Source of the DNA: Campylobacterota bacterium
Lineage (GTDB): Bacteria > Campylobacterota > Campylobacteria > Campylobacterales > SZUA-545
Assembly: GCA_030836705.1 (NCBI GenBank)
Contig: JAUPLZ010000376.1
Location: 1-14,106, forward strand
Length of the DNA: 14,106 nt
Reading direction: 5' to 3'
A model generated the notes under the pieces. The model worked only from the letters and a program-made list of their open reading frames with translations, was not told the origin of the DNA and did not search any database. The first letter of the stretch is position 1. Each line of letters starts with the position of its first letter. A program made the position numbers and the translations under genes. Below, one piece after another: positions 5,106 through 12,402 of the stretch.

Positions 5106-5732
5106 ATGACCGATTTAATCAAAATCGAAAAAACACAAGGTAAAAAAATTCTAGGCTATATGAGAGATATATCAGGGTTTGAGAAAGTTTATGCAGTAAC
5201 AGATGATGGAAATATATGGTCTTATCCTAAAACAAGGGAAGGATTTAAACATAAAGGTATGTGGCTAGCAAGGCAAATCAAAAAAAATGGATATGTGGAA
5301 ATTAGGCTTCAAAAAGATGGTGCAAGCAAGGCTTATTTAGTGCATAGGCTGGTTGCAATTGCTTTTATTGATAATCCGTACAATAAACATACTGTAAACC
5401 ATATCAATGGGATAAAGAATGACAACAGACACACTAATTTGGAATGGGCTACACACTCTGAAAACACTAAACATTCTTTTGATGTTATAAAAACACAATC
5501 ATACGAAAGACTAAAACAAATAGGCAATATTGGAAACCAAAAAAGAATAGTGGTTACAGAAGAATTGTCAAAAAAAGTTTATAATGAATACATATCAATA
5601 AAAACCTCATTTAGAAAGTTGGCAACAAAATATAGCATCGGAAAAACAACCGTAGAGCGAATTGTTACAGGTAAAGGTCAAATGTACTTTACAAATAAAT
5701 TGCTTGATGAGGTGCAAAATGGCAGAGCGTAG
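5106..5732 (+). CDS. NUMOD4/HNH homing endonuclease
   Basis: A 208-residue intron-encoded-type nuclease. Residues about 18-60 match NUMOD4 (FEKVYAVTDDGNIWSYPK), then an HNH domain at 75-123: VHRLVAIAFIDNPYNK, VNHINGIKNDNRHTNLEWAT and SENTKH, with H80, H99, N101, N107 and H123 at the usual catalytic or structural positions. Residues 150-190 form a helix-turn-helix (SFRKLATKYSIGKTTVERIV) that would recognise the target. The ATG follows a modest AGG five bases upstream. Its end overlaps the next gene's start by 14 bp. No exon sequence is seen on either side, so it appears free-standing; the pseudoknotted leader upstream is unusual. Confidence 0.88.
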   Translation: MTDLIKIEKTQGKKILGYMRDISGFEKVYAVTDDGNIWSYPKTREGFKHKGMWLARQIKKNGYVEIRLQKDGASKAYLVHRLVAIAFIDNPYNKHTVNHINGIKNDNRHTNLEWATHSENTKHSFDVIKTQSYERLKQIGNIGNQKRIVVTEELSKKVYNEYISIKTSFRKLATKYSIGKTTVERIVTGKGQMYFTNKLLDEVQNGRA

Positions 5733-6462
5733 AATGATGAGTAAAAAAATTATACATAGCGATGCATTTTTAGATATGCCATCTTCAACTCAAAACTTAT
5801 ACTTCCATCTATTACTAGAGGCTGATGATGAGGGCTTTGTTAATAGTCACAAAAGGGTGCAAAGAACAGTTGGTGCAGGGGATGACGATGTAAAAATACT
5901 ATTAGCTAAAAAATTTATTATAGGATTTGAAAGCGGGGTTGTAGTAATAAAGCACTGGCGGATACATAACTACATACAAAACGATAGATTTAAGTCCTCA
6001 ACTCACACAAAGGAGCGCTCAAAGCTCGTAATTAACGACAATAGCGCATACGCTTTAAATGATGTATACATTTTGGATACAAATTGTACGCCTAGTATAG
6101 GTAAGGATAGGATAGGAGAGGTTAGTATAGTAGAGAATATATATAGCGATGTCATTTCTCATCTAAATCAAACACTTGGAAAAGCCTATAAGCCAACAAC
6201 CGAATCAACGGTTAAGCTAATAAAAGCAAGATTAAAGGACGGCTTTACCTTAGAAGACTTTAAAAAAGTGCATATAGTCAAATATTCTGAATGGAACAAC
6301 ACGGATATGCAAAAGTTTCTAAGACCTGAAACACTATACGGCACAAAGTTTGAGAGCTACTTAAACCAAAAGCTAACCGATAATGATAAATACAAAGCCA
6401 TAAAAGAGCATACGGGTATGAGTGCATTAGAGATTTTAAAACAACAAGGGTATGCAGAATGA
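5719..6462 (+). CDS. DnaD-like phage replication initiator (phg_2220_C domain)
   Basis: About 247 residues from MAERRMMSKKIIHSDAFLDM. The first 95 residues look like a winged helix (SSTQNLYFHLLLEADDEGFV…KRVQRTVG…VVVIKHWRIHNYIQNDR), standard for phage replication/DnaD-type proteins. Residues about 150-230 match the conserved phage C-terminal domain (VISHLNQTLGKAYKP; LIKARLKDGFTLEDFKKV; NTDMQKFLRPETLYGTKFES). These proteins bind origin DNA and recruit host helicase. I chose the ATG at 5719, where a GAGGTG Shine-Dalgarno lies close upstream, instead of the in-frame start at 5662 that would lie deep within the HNH gene. It overlaps the next gene by four bases (ATGA). Confidence 0.82.
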   Translation: MAERRMMSKKIIHSDAFLDMPSSTQNLYFHLLLEADDEGFVNSHKRVQRTVGAGDDDVKILLAKKFIIGFESGVVVIKHWRIHNYIQNDRFKSSTHTKERSKLVINDNSAYALNDVYILDTNCTPSIGKDRIGEVSIVENIYSDVISHLNQTLGKAYKPTTESTVKLIKARLKDGFTLEDFKKVHIVKYSEWNNTDMQKFLRPETLYGTKFESYLNQKLTDNDKYKAIKEHTGMSALEILKQQGYAE

Positions 6463-7094
6463 AAACAAAACTAATCCAAGAGATAAAGCAAAAGCTCGGC
6501 ATTGACGGCGGTGTGTTTATAGACGCTGAAATTGAAAGCTATATCGACGAAATACCAGAGAGTAAGTACATAGAGTTTTTCAAAGCGTTATCCGGTGAGC
6601 ACGGCTTTTTAAAACCGATAGACAGAGTTGCAAAAGTCGCAAGACAATTCAAGACCGAAGCGGTTGAAAACTTACTTGTTGGCACAAGAGAACAAGCCAA
6701 AGCTATGTACGATAAGTTCTATGCCGAAAGCGCATATATGCTAGACTACTGCACCGACAACAGAAGCAGAATACCAAACGATAGAGCATTTTTTGAGGGG
6801 CTGGATTATACAAAGCTCAAAAAAGTAGATGGCTCAAATGCGTACACAAAGCAAGAACTCTATGTGTTAGGAGAGCTGGGATATGGTTCTTTTTTGATAG
6901 ATATGAGATTTTACGACAACTCAGGCTTAGTCGTTGAGCGGATTGAAAAAATTATCAAAGATGCAATGATAAAAAAATATGACACAGCTCAAATTGCACC
7001 CATAAGCAAGAATGTATCTGCATTGTTAAATAGAAATAGCCAAAATTTAAACAAAAACCACTCAAATTCGCACGAAAACCAAAAATTAGGGTAA
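6459..7094 (+). CDS. Hypothetical protein in replication operon, possible helicase loader
   Basis: A 211-residue soluble protein beginning MKTKLIQEIKQKLGIDGGVF. It is helical and charged through about residue 185 and ends in an asparagine-rich tail (NRNSQNLNKNHSNSHENQ). No catalytic motif or Walker box is seen. Translation is coupled to the initiator gene by an ATGA overlap. The position directly after a DnaD-like initiator is where many phages encode a helicase loader, and the size and helical content suit that, but this is inference from context only. Confidence 0.7.
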   Translation: MKTKLIQEIKQKLGIDGGVFIDAEIESYIDEIPESKYIEFFKALSGEHGFLKPIDRVAKVARQFKTEAVENLLVGTREQAKAMYDKFYAESAYMLDYCTDNRSRIPNDRAFFEGLDYTKLKKVDGSNAYTKQELYVLGELGYGSFLIDMRFYDNSGLVVERIEKIIKDAMIKKYDTAQIAPISKNVSALLNRNSQNLNKNHSNSHENQKLG

Positions 7095-7107
7095 AGGGTA
7101 GGGTAAT

Positions 7108-7512
7108 ATGAAAAAAGAGCAAATAACCGCTTTAAATGTAGCAAAGTTTTTGCAAGTGAAGTATCCAAAAGTTATATATCGCTTTGACTTAGTGGCGGAT
7201 ATGCCTCTCTCGATATTTCAAGCAAACAGAAATAAGGCATTGCACGGCAGGTTTAGCAAAGGTTATCCAGACCTTTTTATTGCGGTATGTAGGGGTGGAT
7301 ACGGTGGTTTGTACTTAGAGCTAAAAGCAGATGATTCGACGCCGTTCAAAAAAGACGGAACGCTCAAAAAGAATGAACATTTAGAAATGCAAAACAATAG
7401 ACACGAACAGTTGAGAGAGGCAGGGTATTATGTCGCATTTGCGGTTGGGTTTAAGCAAAGTGTTGAAATAATTGAAAAATATATGGAGTTTAAAATCAAA
7501 AATACGGTATAA
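7108..7512 (+). CDS. VRR-NUC-like PD-(D/E)XK nuclease
   Basis: A 134-residue protein with the core of a VRR-NUC restriction-fold nuclease: GRFSKGYPDLFI (48-58, D55 metal ligand), LYLELKADD (68-76, E71-x-K73 as the ExK catalytic pair), and a later Q/E-rich helix with HEQLREAGYYVAFAVGF (about 99-115), the usual 'L..AGY.A..A.G' end. Stand-alone VRR-NUC proteins are common next to phage replication genes and cut branched or flap DNA. The ATG follows a purine-rich AAAGGGTAGGG site. The gene's own last codons contain the TATAAT used for the next transcript (7508-7513). Confidence 0.82.
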   Translation: MKKEQITALNVAKFLQVKYPKVIYRFDLVADMPLSIFQANRNKALHGRFSKGYPDLFIAVCRGGYGGLYLELKADDSTPFKKDGTLKKNEHLEMQNNRHEQLREAGYYVAFAVGFKQSVEIIEKYMEFKIKNTV

Positions 7513-7513
7513 T
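7508..7513 (+). promoter_or_regulatory. -10 box before the 21-bp hairpin
   Basis: A consensus TATAAT overlaps the end of the nuclease gene. A start about 7 nt downstream (near 7520) would place the 5' end of the RNA at the base of the long hairpin. No good -35 is visible at 17 bp. Confidence 0.5.
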
Positions 7514-7517
7514 ATGG

Positions 7518-7575
7518 GAGTTAGTTTATATCAGCCCGTTTTGTTCGTCCTTTTCGGGTTGGTATAAGTTAACTT
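7518..7575 (+). ncRNA. 21-bp RNA hairpin with anti-Shine-Dalgarno loop
   Basis: Arms 7518-7538 and 7555-7575 pair without a single mismatch on the plus-strand RNA: 16 Watson-Crick and 5 G-U pairs (7518/7575, 7524/7569, 7525/7568, 7531/7562, 7534/7559). On the other strand those five become A-C mismatches, so this is an RNA structure of the plus strand, not a DNA palindrome. The 16-nt loop contains GUCCUUUU (7547-7554), complementary to AAAGGAC (7576-7582), which is the ribosome-binding site of the small ORF that follows. No U-tract follows, so it is not a classical terminator. It probably acts as a translational or stability element. Confidence 0.75.
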
Positions 7576-7587
7576 AAAGGACTAAAA

Positions 7588-7701
7588 ATGGACGATATAG
7601 TCAAAAGACTTAATGAGTTGATGTTGAGTTGTAAAGGAATGTACTGTTTGTCAAAGAGTGAAGTAAAAAGGATTAGAGATGTTTTATCCTTTTTTTACTA
7701 A
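7588..7701 (+). CDS. Small ORF, 37 aa, under hairpin control
   Basis: ATG at 7588 is preceded by AAAGGAC five bases upstream and opens a frame of 37 codons: MDDIVKRLNELMLSCKGMYC, then a basic helix LSKSEVKRIRDVLSFFY and stop. The ribosome-binding site matches that of the virion gene at 9205 almost exactly. The protein could be an amphipathic helix pair with two cysteines; no family is recognised. It sits between the early and late genes right behind the 21-bp hairpin, so it may be a small regulator or a leader peptide. Confidence 0.5.
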   Translation: MDDIVKRLNELMLSCKGMYCLSKSEVKRIRDVLSFFY

Positions 7702-7771
7702 AACTTCCATAATCTTAGCACTATCTAAACATAAACACTATGACTTAAATCAATAAATATAAAGAATTAGG

Positions 7772-7777
7772 TATAAT
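7772..7777 (+). promoter_or_regulatory. -10 box for the virion gene block
   Basis: TATAAT about 36 bp before the ATG at 7813, which has AAAGGA six bases upstream. No convincing -35 is seen at the right distance, as is common in Campylobacterota-like promoters. The 110-bp gap from 7702 otherwise shows nothing. Confidence 0.5.
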
Positions 7778-7812
7778 AGCAAAAGCATACAACATAAAAC
7801 AAAGGATTCTAA

Positions 7813-8214
7813 ATGTCAATGTCAAATACAACCGAGAATGATATTCTCAAGATGAGTTTAATTGGAACCGACCCACTATGGAGAGTTGGGGCGAATGTGT
7901 ACCTTGCACTATTTACAGCAGACCCAACCGAATCAGGAGTGTTTACGGACGAAGCAACTTTTACAGGTTACGCTCGTGTATTGATGGCTAAAGCTACATC
8001 GTGGACGGATGGCGGTTCAACATTTACTAATGCTAATTTAGTGCAGTTTCCACAATGTACAGGTGGAACTAATACAATCACGCATTTTGCTGTATGTACT
8101 CTTGCAACAGCAGGGCAGATTCTTTATAGCGGGACATTAAATAGTCCTTTGGCAATCTCTAATGGTATTCAGCCACAGTTTTCAATCGGTTCAGTTTCTA
8201 TTAACTTGGATTGA
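7813..8214 (+). CDS. Virion-associated protein, phage tail-fibre/Gp80-like
   Basis: A 133-residue beta-rich protein. The segment VYLALFTADPTESG followed by TFTGYARVLM is a widespread signature of small phage tail-associated proteins ('LALhTadPt…GYaR'), and the rest (THFAVCTLATAGQILYSGTL, then a hydrophobic strand end) fits that fold. It is the first gene of the late block and overlaps the next by 4 bp. It is probably a tail or decoration component; no enzymatic motif is seen. Confidence 0.65.
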   Translation: MSMSNTTENDILKMSLIGTDPLWRVGANVYLALFTADPTESGVFTDEATFTGYARVLMAKATSWTDGGSTFTNANLVQFPQCTGGTNTITHFAVCTLATAGQILYSGTLNSPLAISNGIQPQFSIGSVSINLD

Positions 8215-9005
8215 TATTGAAAACATATAGTGAGGTATTAGAAGCATACGACAAAGGTAGATATATGATATCTCCTTATCGAAAACTACGCTTAACTAAT
8301 GCCACATTTTTAACTGATATGAGTTATGGAGCCGGAATCCCAATTGCTAACTATTATGCAAGTACACCACTTGAGCAAACATCGCTGGTTAGTAAAGAGG
8401 GTATATTCCATCCGTCTATAAACTCATTTTTACACAAAGCTACTATCAACTTTACAGCTGGGAGTTTAGGCTCATTAACAATATGTGACTATGTAAGCTA
8501 CATCCCATTTATAGATGGCGATAGCACTGATGAGCAAGTGTTTGTCACAACCCCGCTGCCACGATATACGGACGGCAAAAATATACAAGTAATGCTTATA
8601 TCTCAGGGTAGCGGAACCCTAAACGGTAATGCTACTTTAAACTACACCAATAGCGATGGAGTAAGCGGTAGGACTGGGGTTACCTTTGTGGATGGTACGG
8701 CTACAGTTGGCACACAAATACATTCAAGAAGCAATTTTCTGCAACTACAGCAAGGCGACTCAGGAGTGCGTTCTATCGAGGGGTTTACTTTTAGCACTGG
8801 TATCGGTGGTATCTACTCTTTGGTATTCGTAAATTCACTTGCAACCATAGCGGTATCTGATATTACAGCACCAATAGAAAAAGACTTTTTTAGTCAGACA
8901 ATGACAATGCCTATGGTACATAAAGATGCATATTTAAGCTTCATCTTTAAAAGTGTATCAGCTGTTACTGTCAATCTACAAGCACAGCTTGAATTTGTTT
9001 ATTAA
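8211..9005 (+). CDS. Virion structural protein, paralogue A
   Basis: About 264 residues from a TTG start that overlaps the previous TGA (a second TTG at 8217 is also possible). The N-terminal region YSEVLEAYDKGRYMISPYRK aligns with the N-terminus of the protein at 9205, so the ATG at 8268 inside it would be too short. Shared blocks with that paralogue include PRYTDGKNIQ, the LNYTNSDGVSGRTG stretch, IHSRSNFLQLQQGDSGVRSIEG and a beta-rich C-terminus. There is no signal peptide or enzyme motif. Tail or capsid-surface protein is inferred from place and composition; the exact role is unknown. Confidence 0.6.
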   Translation: MILKTYSEVLEAYDKGRYMISPYRKLRLTNATFLTDMSYGAGIPIANYYASTPLEQTSLVSKEGIFHPSINSFLHKATINFTAGSLGSLTICDYVSYIPFIDGDSTDEQVFVTTPLPRYTDGKNIQVMLISQGSGTLNGNATLNYTNSDGVSGRTGVTFVDGTATVGTQIHSRSNFLQLQQGDSGVRSIEGFTFSTGIGGIYSLVFVNSLATIAVSDITAPIEKDFFSQTMTMPMVHKDAYLSFIFKSVSAVTVNLQAQLEFVY

Positions 9006-9014
9006 GGTATTTAA

Positions 9015-9203
9015 ATGACATATATTTATTCAGCACATCGTGTTAAGTTTTTAGATGGTTTTTACATAACTCCATCTATGTCGGATATAGATAATATAAA
9101 AGAGGACGCAACATTGGTATATACATACAATGAAGCTTTAAAAGAAGCATACGAATCAATGGGCGTGGTAGTAAATACCATCGACCCCAATATAAAGGAC
9201 TAA
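9015..9203 (+). CDS. Small protein between the two paralogues
   Basis: A 62-residue protein starting MTYIYSAHRVKFLDGFYITP with AAGGT upstream. It is acidic, has an amphipathic helix (EALKEAYESMGVVV) and ends one base before the next start. No family is recognised. Sitting between two paralogous virion genes in one operon, it is likely a minor virion or assembly protein. Confidence 0.6.
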   Translation: MTYIYSAHRVKFLDGFYITPSMSDIDNIKEDATLVYTYNEALKEAYESMGVVVNTIDPNIKD

Positions 9204-9204
9204 C

Positions 9205-10074
9205 ATGGGATTTGCATCTATGGATGACTTCATTAGTGAAGTTACAACAAACGGTAAGTTTTGGCGACAAGATTTCAATAAACTAACCGGAGTGGCTTTC
9301 ACTGCCGGTCGTTGTTATGATTTATCACTATCGAACGGCAATCCTATTCAGAACTTATACGCTGGGACAAACTTAACATTCGTACCATTAAGTGACATTG
9401 CCGGTAAAGGAATTTGGCACGGTGGAGATGTATCAACAGATACTAAACACTTAGTAAATATAGGGTTAATGAGTACCGTTGCTACATCAGTACCATCTAT
9501 TATGAATTTAGTTGATGTTTTAGGATACTATCCGTTAACTACCAATACGATAACTACATCTCAGACGCTAATCAACACATTGTCTATTCCGAGATACACA
9601 GATGGTGCAGGTGTTAGAGCCTATATCGTAGCAGTGGGCACTATGGGTGCGGGTACTCCGACTATCACAATCACATATACCAATCAAGCTGGCGTAGCTG
9701 GGAAAACAATGCCAATTACAGTATCGGCAGTTACAACGGCTGTGCAAGGGCATATTGTACACTCGGACCCATCAGCTGGTAAATATTTTCCATTCCTCCC
9801 GCTTGCTACAGGAGATACAGGGATTCGTAGTATTCAATCTATTCAATTATCAGCAACGATGACATCAGGCTCAATGGCGTTAGTTCTTTGTAAACCGTTA
9901 ACATCTCTACCGTTAACTACGGCAGGTGTTATGGCGGAACGCAATCTTATGACACAGTTACCCTCACTACCTCGTATTTATGACGGTGCTAACTTAAATA
10001 TGCTCTTCTTTACAGCGGCAGCGACAGTAGTAAATACGCCATTAGTCGGCTATATTGAAACAGCTAACGGATAA
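9205..10074 (+). CDS. Virion structural protein, paralogue B
   Basis: A 289-residue protein with AAAGGAC seven bases before the ATG. It begins MGFASMDDFISEVTTNGKFW and continues with a conserved DLSLSNGNPIQNLYAGTNL. It then has LGYYPL, IPRYTDGAGVRAYI, ITYTNQAGVAGKTM, GHIVHSD, FLPLATGDTGIRSIQSI and a C-terminal LPSLPRIYDGANLNMLFF. Several of these blocks recur in the gene at 8211, so the pair arose by duplication. The type is familiar from tailed-phage late regions, but I do not know a defined function. The composition (beta-rich, few charges) suits a virion shell or tail surface protein. Confidence 0.65.
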   Translation: MGFASMDDFISEVTTNGKFWRQDFNKLTGVAFTAGRCYDLSLSNGNPIQNLYAGTNLTFVPLSDIAGKGIWHGGDVSTDTKHLVNIGLMSTVATSVPSIMNLVDVLGYYPLTTNTITTSQTLINTLSIPRYTDGAGVRAYIVAVGTMGAGTPTITITYTNQAGVAGKTMPITVSAVTTAVQGHIVHSDPSAGKYFPFLPLATGDTGIRSIQSIQLSATMTSGSMALVLCKPLTSLPLTTAGVMAERNLMTQLPSLPRIYDGANLNMLFFTAAATVVNTPLVGYIETANG

Positions 10075-10076
10075 CT

Positions 10077-11528
10077 ATGTTATTAGGAAGCGGAAACTTA
10101 TTTAACAAACTGCCGCTAACTCAAACGGGCGGTGTAATAAATAACACTAATTGGTTAAATCCTTCTATTTCTATGATAGGTTTTGATAGCTTTGACAACA
10201 AGTCGTCTCTTCCAAACGGATACGGGGGCAAAGCTTTTTATATTCCTATGAAAGCGGGGGGTATTAGCTCATCAATATTCAACATTTCCGATGTATTAGC
10301 CAATGGGAATAATGCAAGCGACTTAACGGTCGCTACTTCACTTGCTACACTCTCTGGAACAGTTGGGTTATCGGGCGATGTATATTCAATAGCAACAATA
10401 AATGGACTTATTTTTGCAACAGCTCAACTAGATGGAAGTGTTACGGTTTTGGCAACGGTAAGCGCTGGCGTTGTGTCTGTTTTGAATGGCATAGGGGGCA
10501 TAGTAACACTATCAACCGTAAATGGCGAAGTGGTAGGTGCCGTAAGCGGGGTAGGTAGCTCAGATGTACTCTTAACTATTAATGCAGATATGGTTGGTAT
10601 CTTTGGCTCAAGTGGTAGTGCATCAGCAACGAGTACAACAGTTAATCTATTTGTAAACGCCAATGGCAACGCCGTAATTGATATATCATCAGATTTAGAA
10701 GCAACTGCTACAATGAGAGCCGATGGGTTTATGGTTGGGTCAACACTTGGAAGCGAAATTGATTTTAGTATCGTTATCCGTGCCGCGTATGCTGGAATAG
10801 TTGCTATTGATGTTGAGGGTGGAGTAGCTGGTACTGCAGTTGGTATCGGTACTCATTCAACGCCTTCAAATAACATTAAAGACGCTATAACCATTGCAAA
10901 TTCTTTGGGTATTGAAGTATTTGTTGTACACGGAGAACTTATATTAGGGAGTGATGCTGTTGTTCCTGAATTAGTGTTCAGAGGCGAAAATACTATATCT
11001 ACATTTCTTGTTGTTGAAGCTGGTGCTAATGTAGCCGGCTGCCAATTTCAAGATTTAATATTAACAGATTCAATTTTGGACGGATACACCTATGTTAAAC
11101 ACTGCAGTATCAGAAACATAAGCAACTTCTATGGCTTTATGGAAAATGTACTTATGTCTCAGAATATATCTTTTATTAGCAACACTACATCGTATTTTAT
11201 AGATTGCTACAGTGGATGTGTAGGTCTAGGGACAACTGATTTACCAACAGTAGATATGACGGGGGCAGATTTACATATCGCATTTAGAAACTGGGCTGGT
11301 CCTATTAAGATTCTAAATAGCACCGATCTATTGAACACAATGTGTATAGATGTGGCAAGTGGCGCAACTGTTATATTAGATTCTACTTGCACAGCAGGGA
11401 CTATCTTTATAAGGGGAATAGTTGATATACAAAATTTTAGCGCTATGACTATTGTTGTCATTGATGCTCTTACACCATCAGGGCTTTCAGAGATAGCAGA
11501 TGCAGTATGGAGTAAGGAATTACCATGA
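10077..11528 (+). CDS. Large beta-rich tail-fibre-like virion protein
   Basis: A 483-residue protein. Residues about 80-260 are low-complexity, rich in Gly, Ala, Ser, Val and Thr, probably repeated beta strands. From about 261 a second part begins with THSTPSNNIKDAITIANSLG, then FVVHGELILGSDAVVPELVF and a run of short strands with ladder spacing (VAGCQFQDLILTDSILDG…), a pattern resembling a beta-helix or stacked beta prism found in phage tail proteins. The C-terminus LSEIADAVWSKELP is a common phage 'EIADAVW' ending. It follows paralogue B by 2 bp and overlaps the next gene by 4 bp. Receptor-binding or baseplate function is inferred. Confidence 0.65.
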   Translation: MLLGSGNLFNKLPLTQTGGVINNTNWLNPSISMIGFDSFDNKSSLPNGYGGKAFYIPMKAGGISSSIFNISDVLANGNNASDLTVATSLATLSGTVGLSGDVYSIATINGLIFATAQLDGSVTVLATVSAGVVSVLNGIGGIVTLSTVNGEVVGAVSGVGSSDVLLTINADMVGIFGSSGSASATSTTVNLFVNANGNAVIDISSDLEATATMRADGFMVGSTLGSEIDFSIVIRAAYAGIVAIDVEGGVAGTAVGIGTHSTPSNNIKDAITIANSLGIEVFVVHGELILGSDAVVPELVFRGENTISTFLVVEAGANVAGCQFQDLILTDSILDGYTYVKHCSIRNISNFYGFMENVLMSQNISFISNTTSYFIDCYSGCVGLGTTDLPTVDMTGADLHIAFRNWAGPIKILNSTDLLNTMCIDVASGATVILDSTCTAGTIFIRGIVDIQNFSAMTIVVIDALTPSGLSEIADAVWSKELP

Positions 11529-11776
11529 CAGTAGGAGAGTGGCTGGTATCTAAAAGCTCTTTAGTTAGTGGAACAGCACTAGAGTTGATAAGTACCATCA
11601 CTGGAGGAACTTTAAATTATGTACCAATTCAAGAGTTTAGTACAAATGTTGAGCAAACGGTATTTGATGCAAATATAGTTTTACAAAGTATAAGTTTTGA
11701 CATAAAAAGTGAAACCTTTGAGGCTAGTGTCAGTTTAGACGAAATAAGTGCAGATATAAAAATAATGGAGATTTAA
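11525..11776 (+). CDS. Small virion-operon protein
   Basis: An 83-residue protein, MTVGEWLVSKSSLVSGTALE at the start, whose ATG overlaps the TGA… region of the preceding gene by 4 bp. The second half is strand-like and acidic (QSISFDIKSETFEASVSLDE). It lies one base before the next gene. No family is recognised; expected to be a baseplate or fibre-associated accessory protein from context. Confidence 0.6.
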   Translation: MTVGEWLVSKSSLVSGTALELISTITGGTLNYVPIQEFSTNVEQTVFDANIVLQSISFDIKSETFEASVSLDEISADIKIMEI

Positions 11777-11777
11777 A

Positions 11778-12089
11778 ATGAAAATCACAAGAGTTAGAGG
11801 AGACAACTATCCTATAGTTGTTACTTTGAAAGTAAATGGCGTAGCGATAGATTTAACAGGCTCAGTAATTAAGCTTAGTTATAAAAACAAAAATGGCACT
11901 GATGCTGCTTATCAAATAGCAGGTACTATCACAGATGCACTAAATGGTGTCGTAGAGTTTCGCCCACTAGCAACAGACTTTGCGATAGCAGGTCAGTATA
12001 TTTATGATATACAAAGAGAATTTTTTGGGATAATAACTACTCATATTTTGGAAACATTGATATTAATTGATGATGTTACAAAAACTTAA
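11778..12089 (+). CDS. BppU N-terminal-like baseplate protein
   Basis: A 103-residue protein with MKITRVRGDNYPIVVTLKVN followed by GVAIDLTGSVIKLSYKNKNG and ending in a strand pair (YIYDIQREFFGI). The 'RGD-x-yPi…DLTG…f.yK' pattern is that of the N-terminal domain of the BppU/DUF2479 type, small beta-sandwiches that build phage baseplates. The length fits a stand-alone domain. It is the last gene of the virion operon, followed 9 bp later by the 8-bp terminator-like hairpin. Confidence 0.7.
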   Translation: MKITRVRGDNYPIVVTLKVNGVAIDLTGSVIKLSYKNKNGTDAAYQIAGTITDALNGVVEFRPLATDFAIAGQYIYDIQREFFGIITTHILETLILIDDVTKT

Positions 12090-12097
12090 TGCTTGAT

Positions 12098-12118
12098 TGA
12101 GGCTATTTTTTAGCCTCA
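12098..12118 (+). terminator. Terminator-like hairpin after the virion operon
   Basis: TGAGGCTA-TTTTT-TAGCCTCA, a perfect 8-bp stem with five T in the loop, nine bases after the last virion gene. There is no following U-tract on the plus strand, so it may slow polymerase or protect the 3' end rather than act as a strong terminator. It is symmetric and could act in both directions at this convergence zone. Confidence 0.6.
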
Positions 12119-12192
12119 CGATAATTGTAGAAATAATATATAAAGATGGAATAACAGTAGCAAAAGATAAAATACGTGTAAGCGCAGAGAAG

Positions 12193-12214
12193 TTTGGGTA
12201 GAGAACTACCCAAA
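12193..12214. repeat. 9-bp hairpin overlapping a TAG stop
   Basis: TTTGGGTAG-AGAA-CTACCCAAA is a perfect 9-bp inverted repeat with a 4-nt loop. The TAG that ends the first ORF remnant lies in its 5' arm. A poly-A stretch follows on the plus strand and its complement (T-rich) precedes it on the minus strand, so it lacks the layout of a classic intrinsic terminator. Confidence 0.55.
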
Positions 12215-12360
12215 AACAAAAAAAAAGCAAAAATCGCCGCTATTTCTTCTCCAACACCAAAAGAAACACAGGAGGAGATAAATATTTACAATATCTTATA
12301 TTTCCATATATAGCCACCAGCAGACTTATAATTTTTTCTGCCAAGACAGCATTTAGAGAT

Positions 12361-12402
12361 GGTTACCATCAAAAGATGATAACCAAGAGTGGCTTGGTAA
12401 CC
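12361..12402. repeat. Mutually exclusive inverted repeats
   Basis: GGTTACC (12361-12367) can pair with GGTAACC (12396-12402). In the same stretch GGTTA/TAACC (12361-12365/12380-12384) with CATC/GATG inside, and ACCAAG/CTTGGT (12382-12387/12393-12398), can form two separate hairpins instead. The two folds use the same bases. Confidence 0.45.

Noticed and set aside
7547..7582. Simple intramolecular pseudoknot between hairpin loop and Shine-Dalgarno
   Set aside because: The pairing is 7 bp but the linker between the 21-bp stem and the site is zero, which cannot span the stem; kept only as partial-opening or trans pairing.
10424..11461. Minus-strand ORFs inside the fibre-like gene
   Set aside because: Shadows of a low-complexity coding frame without start signals.
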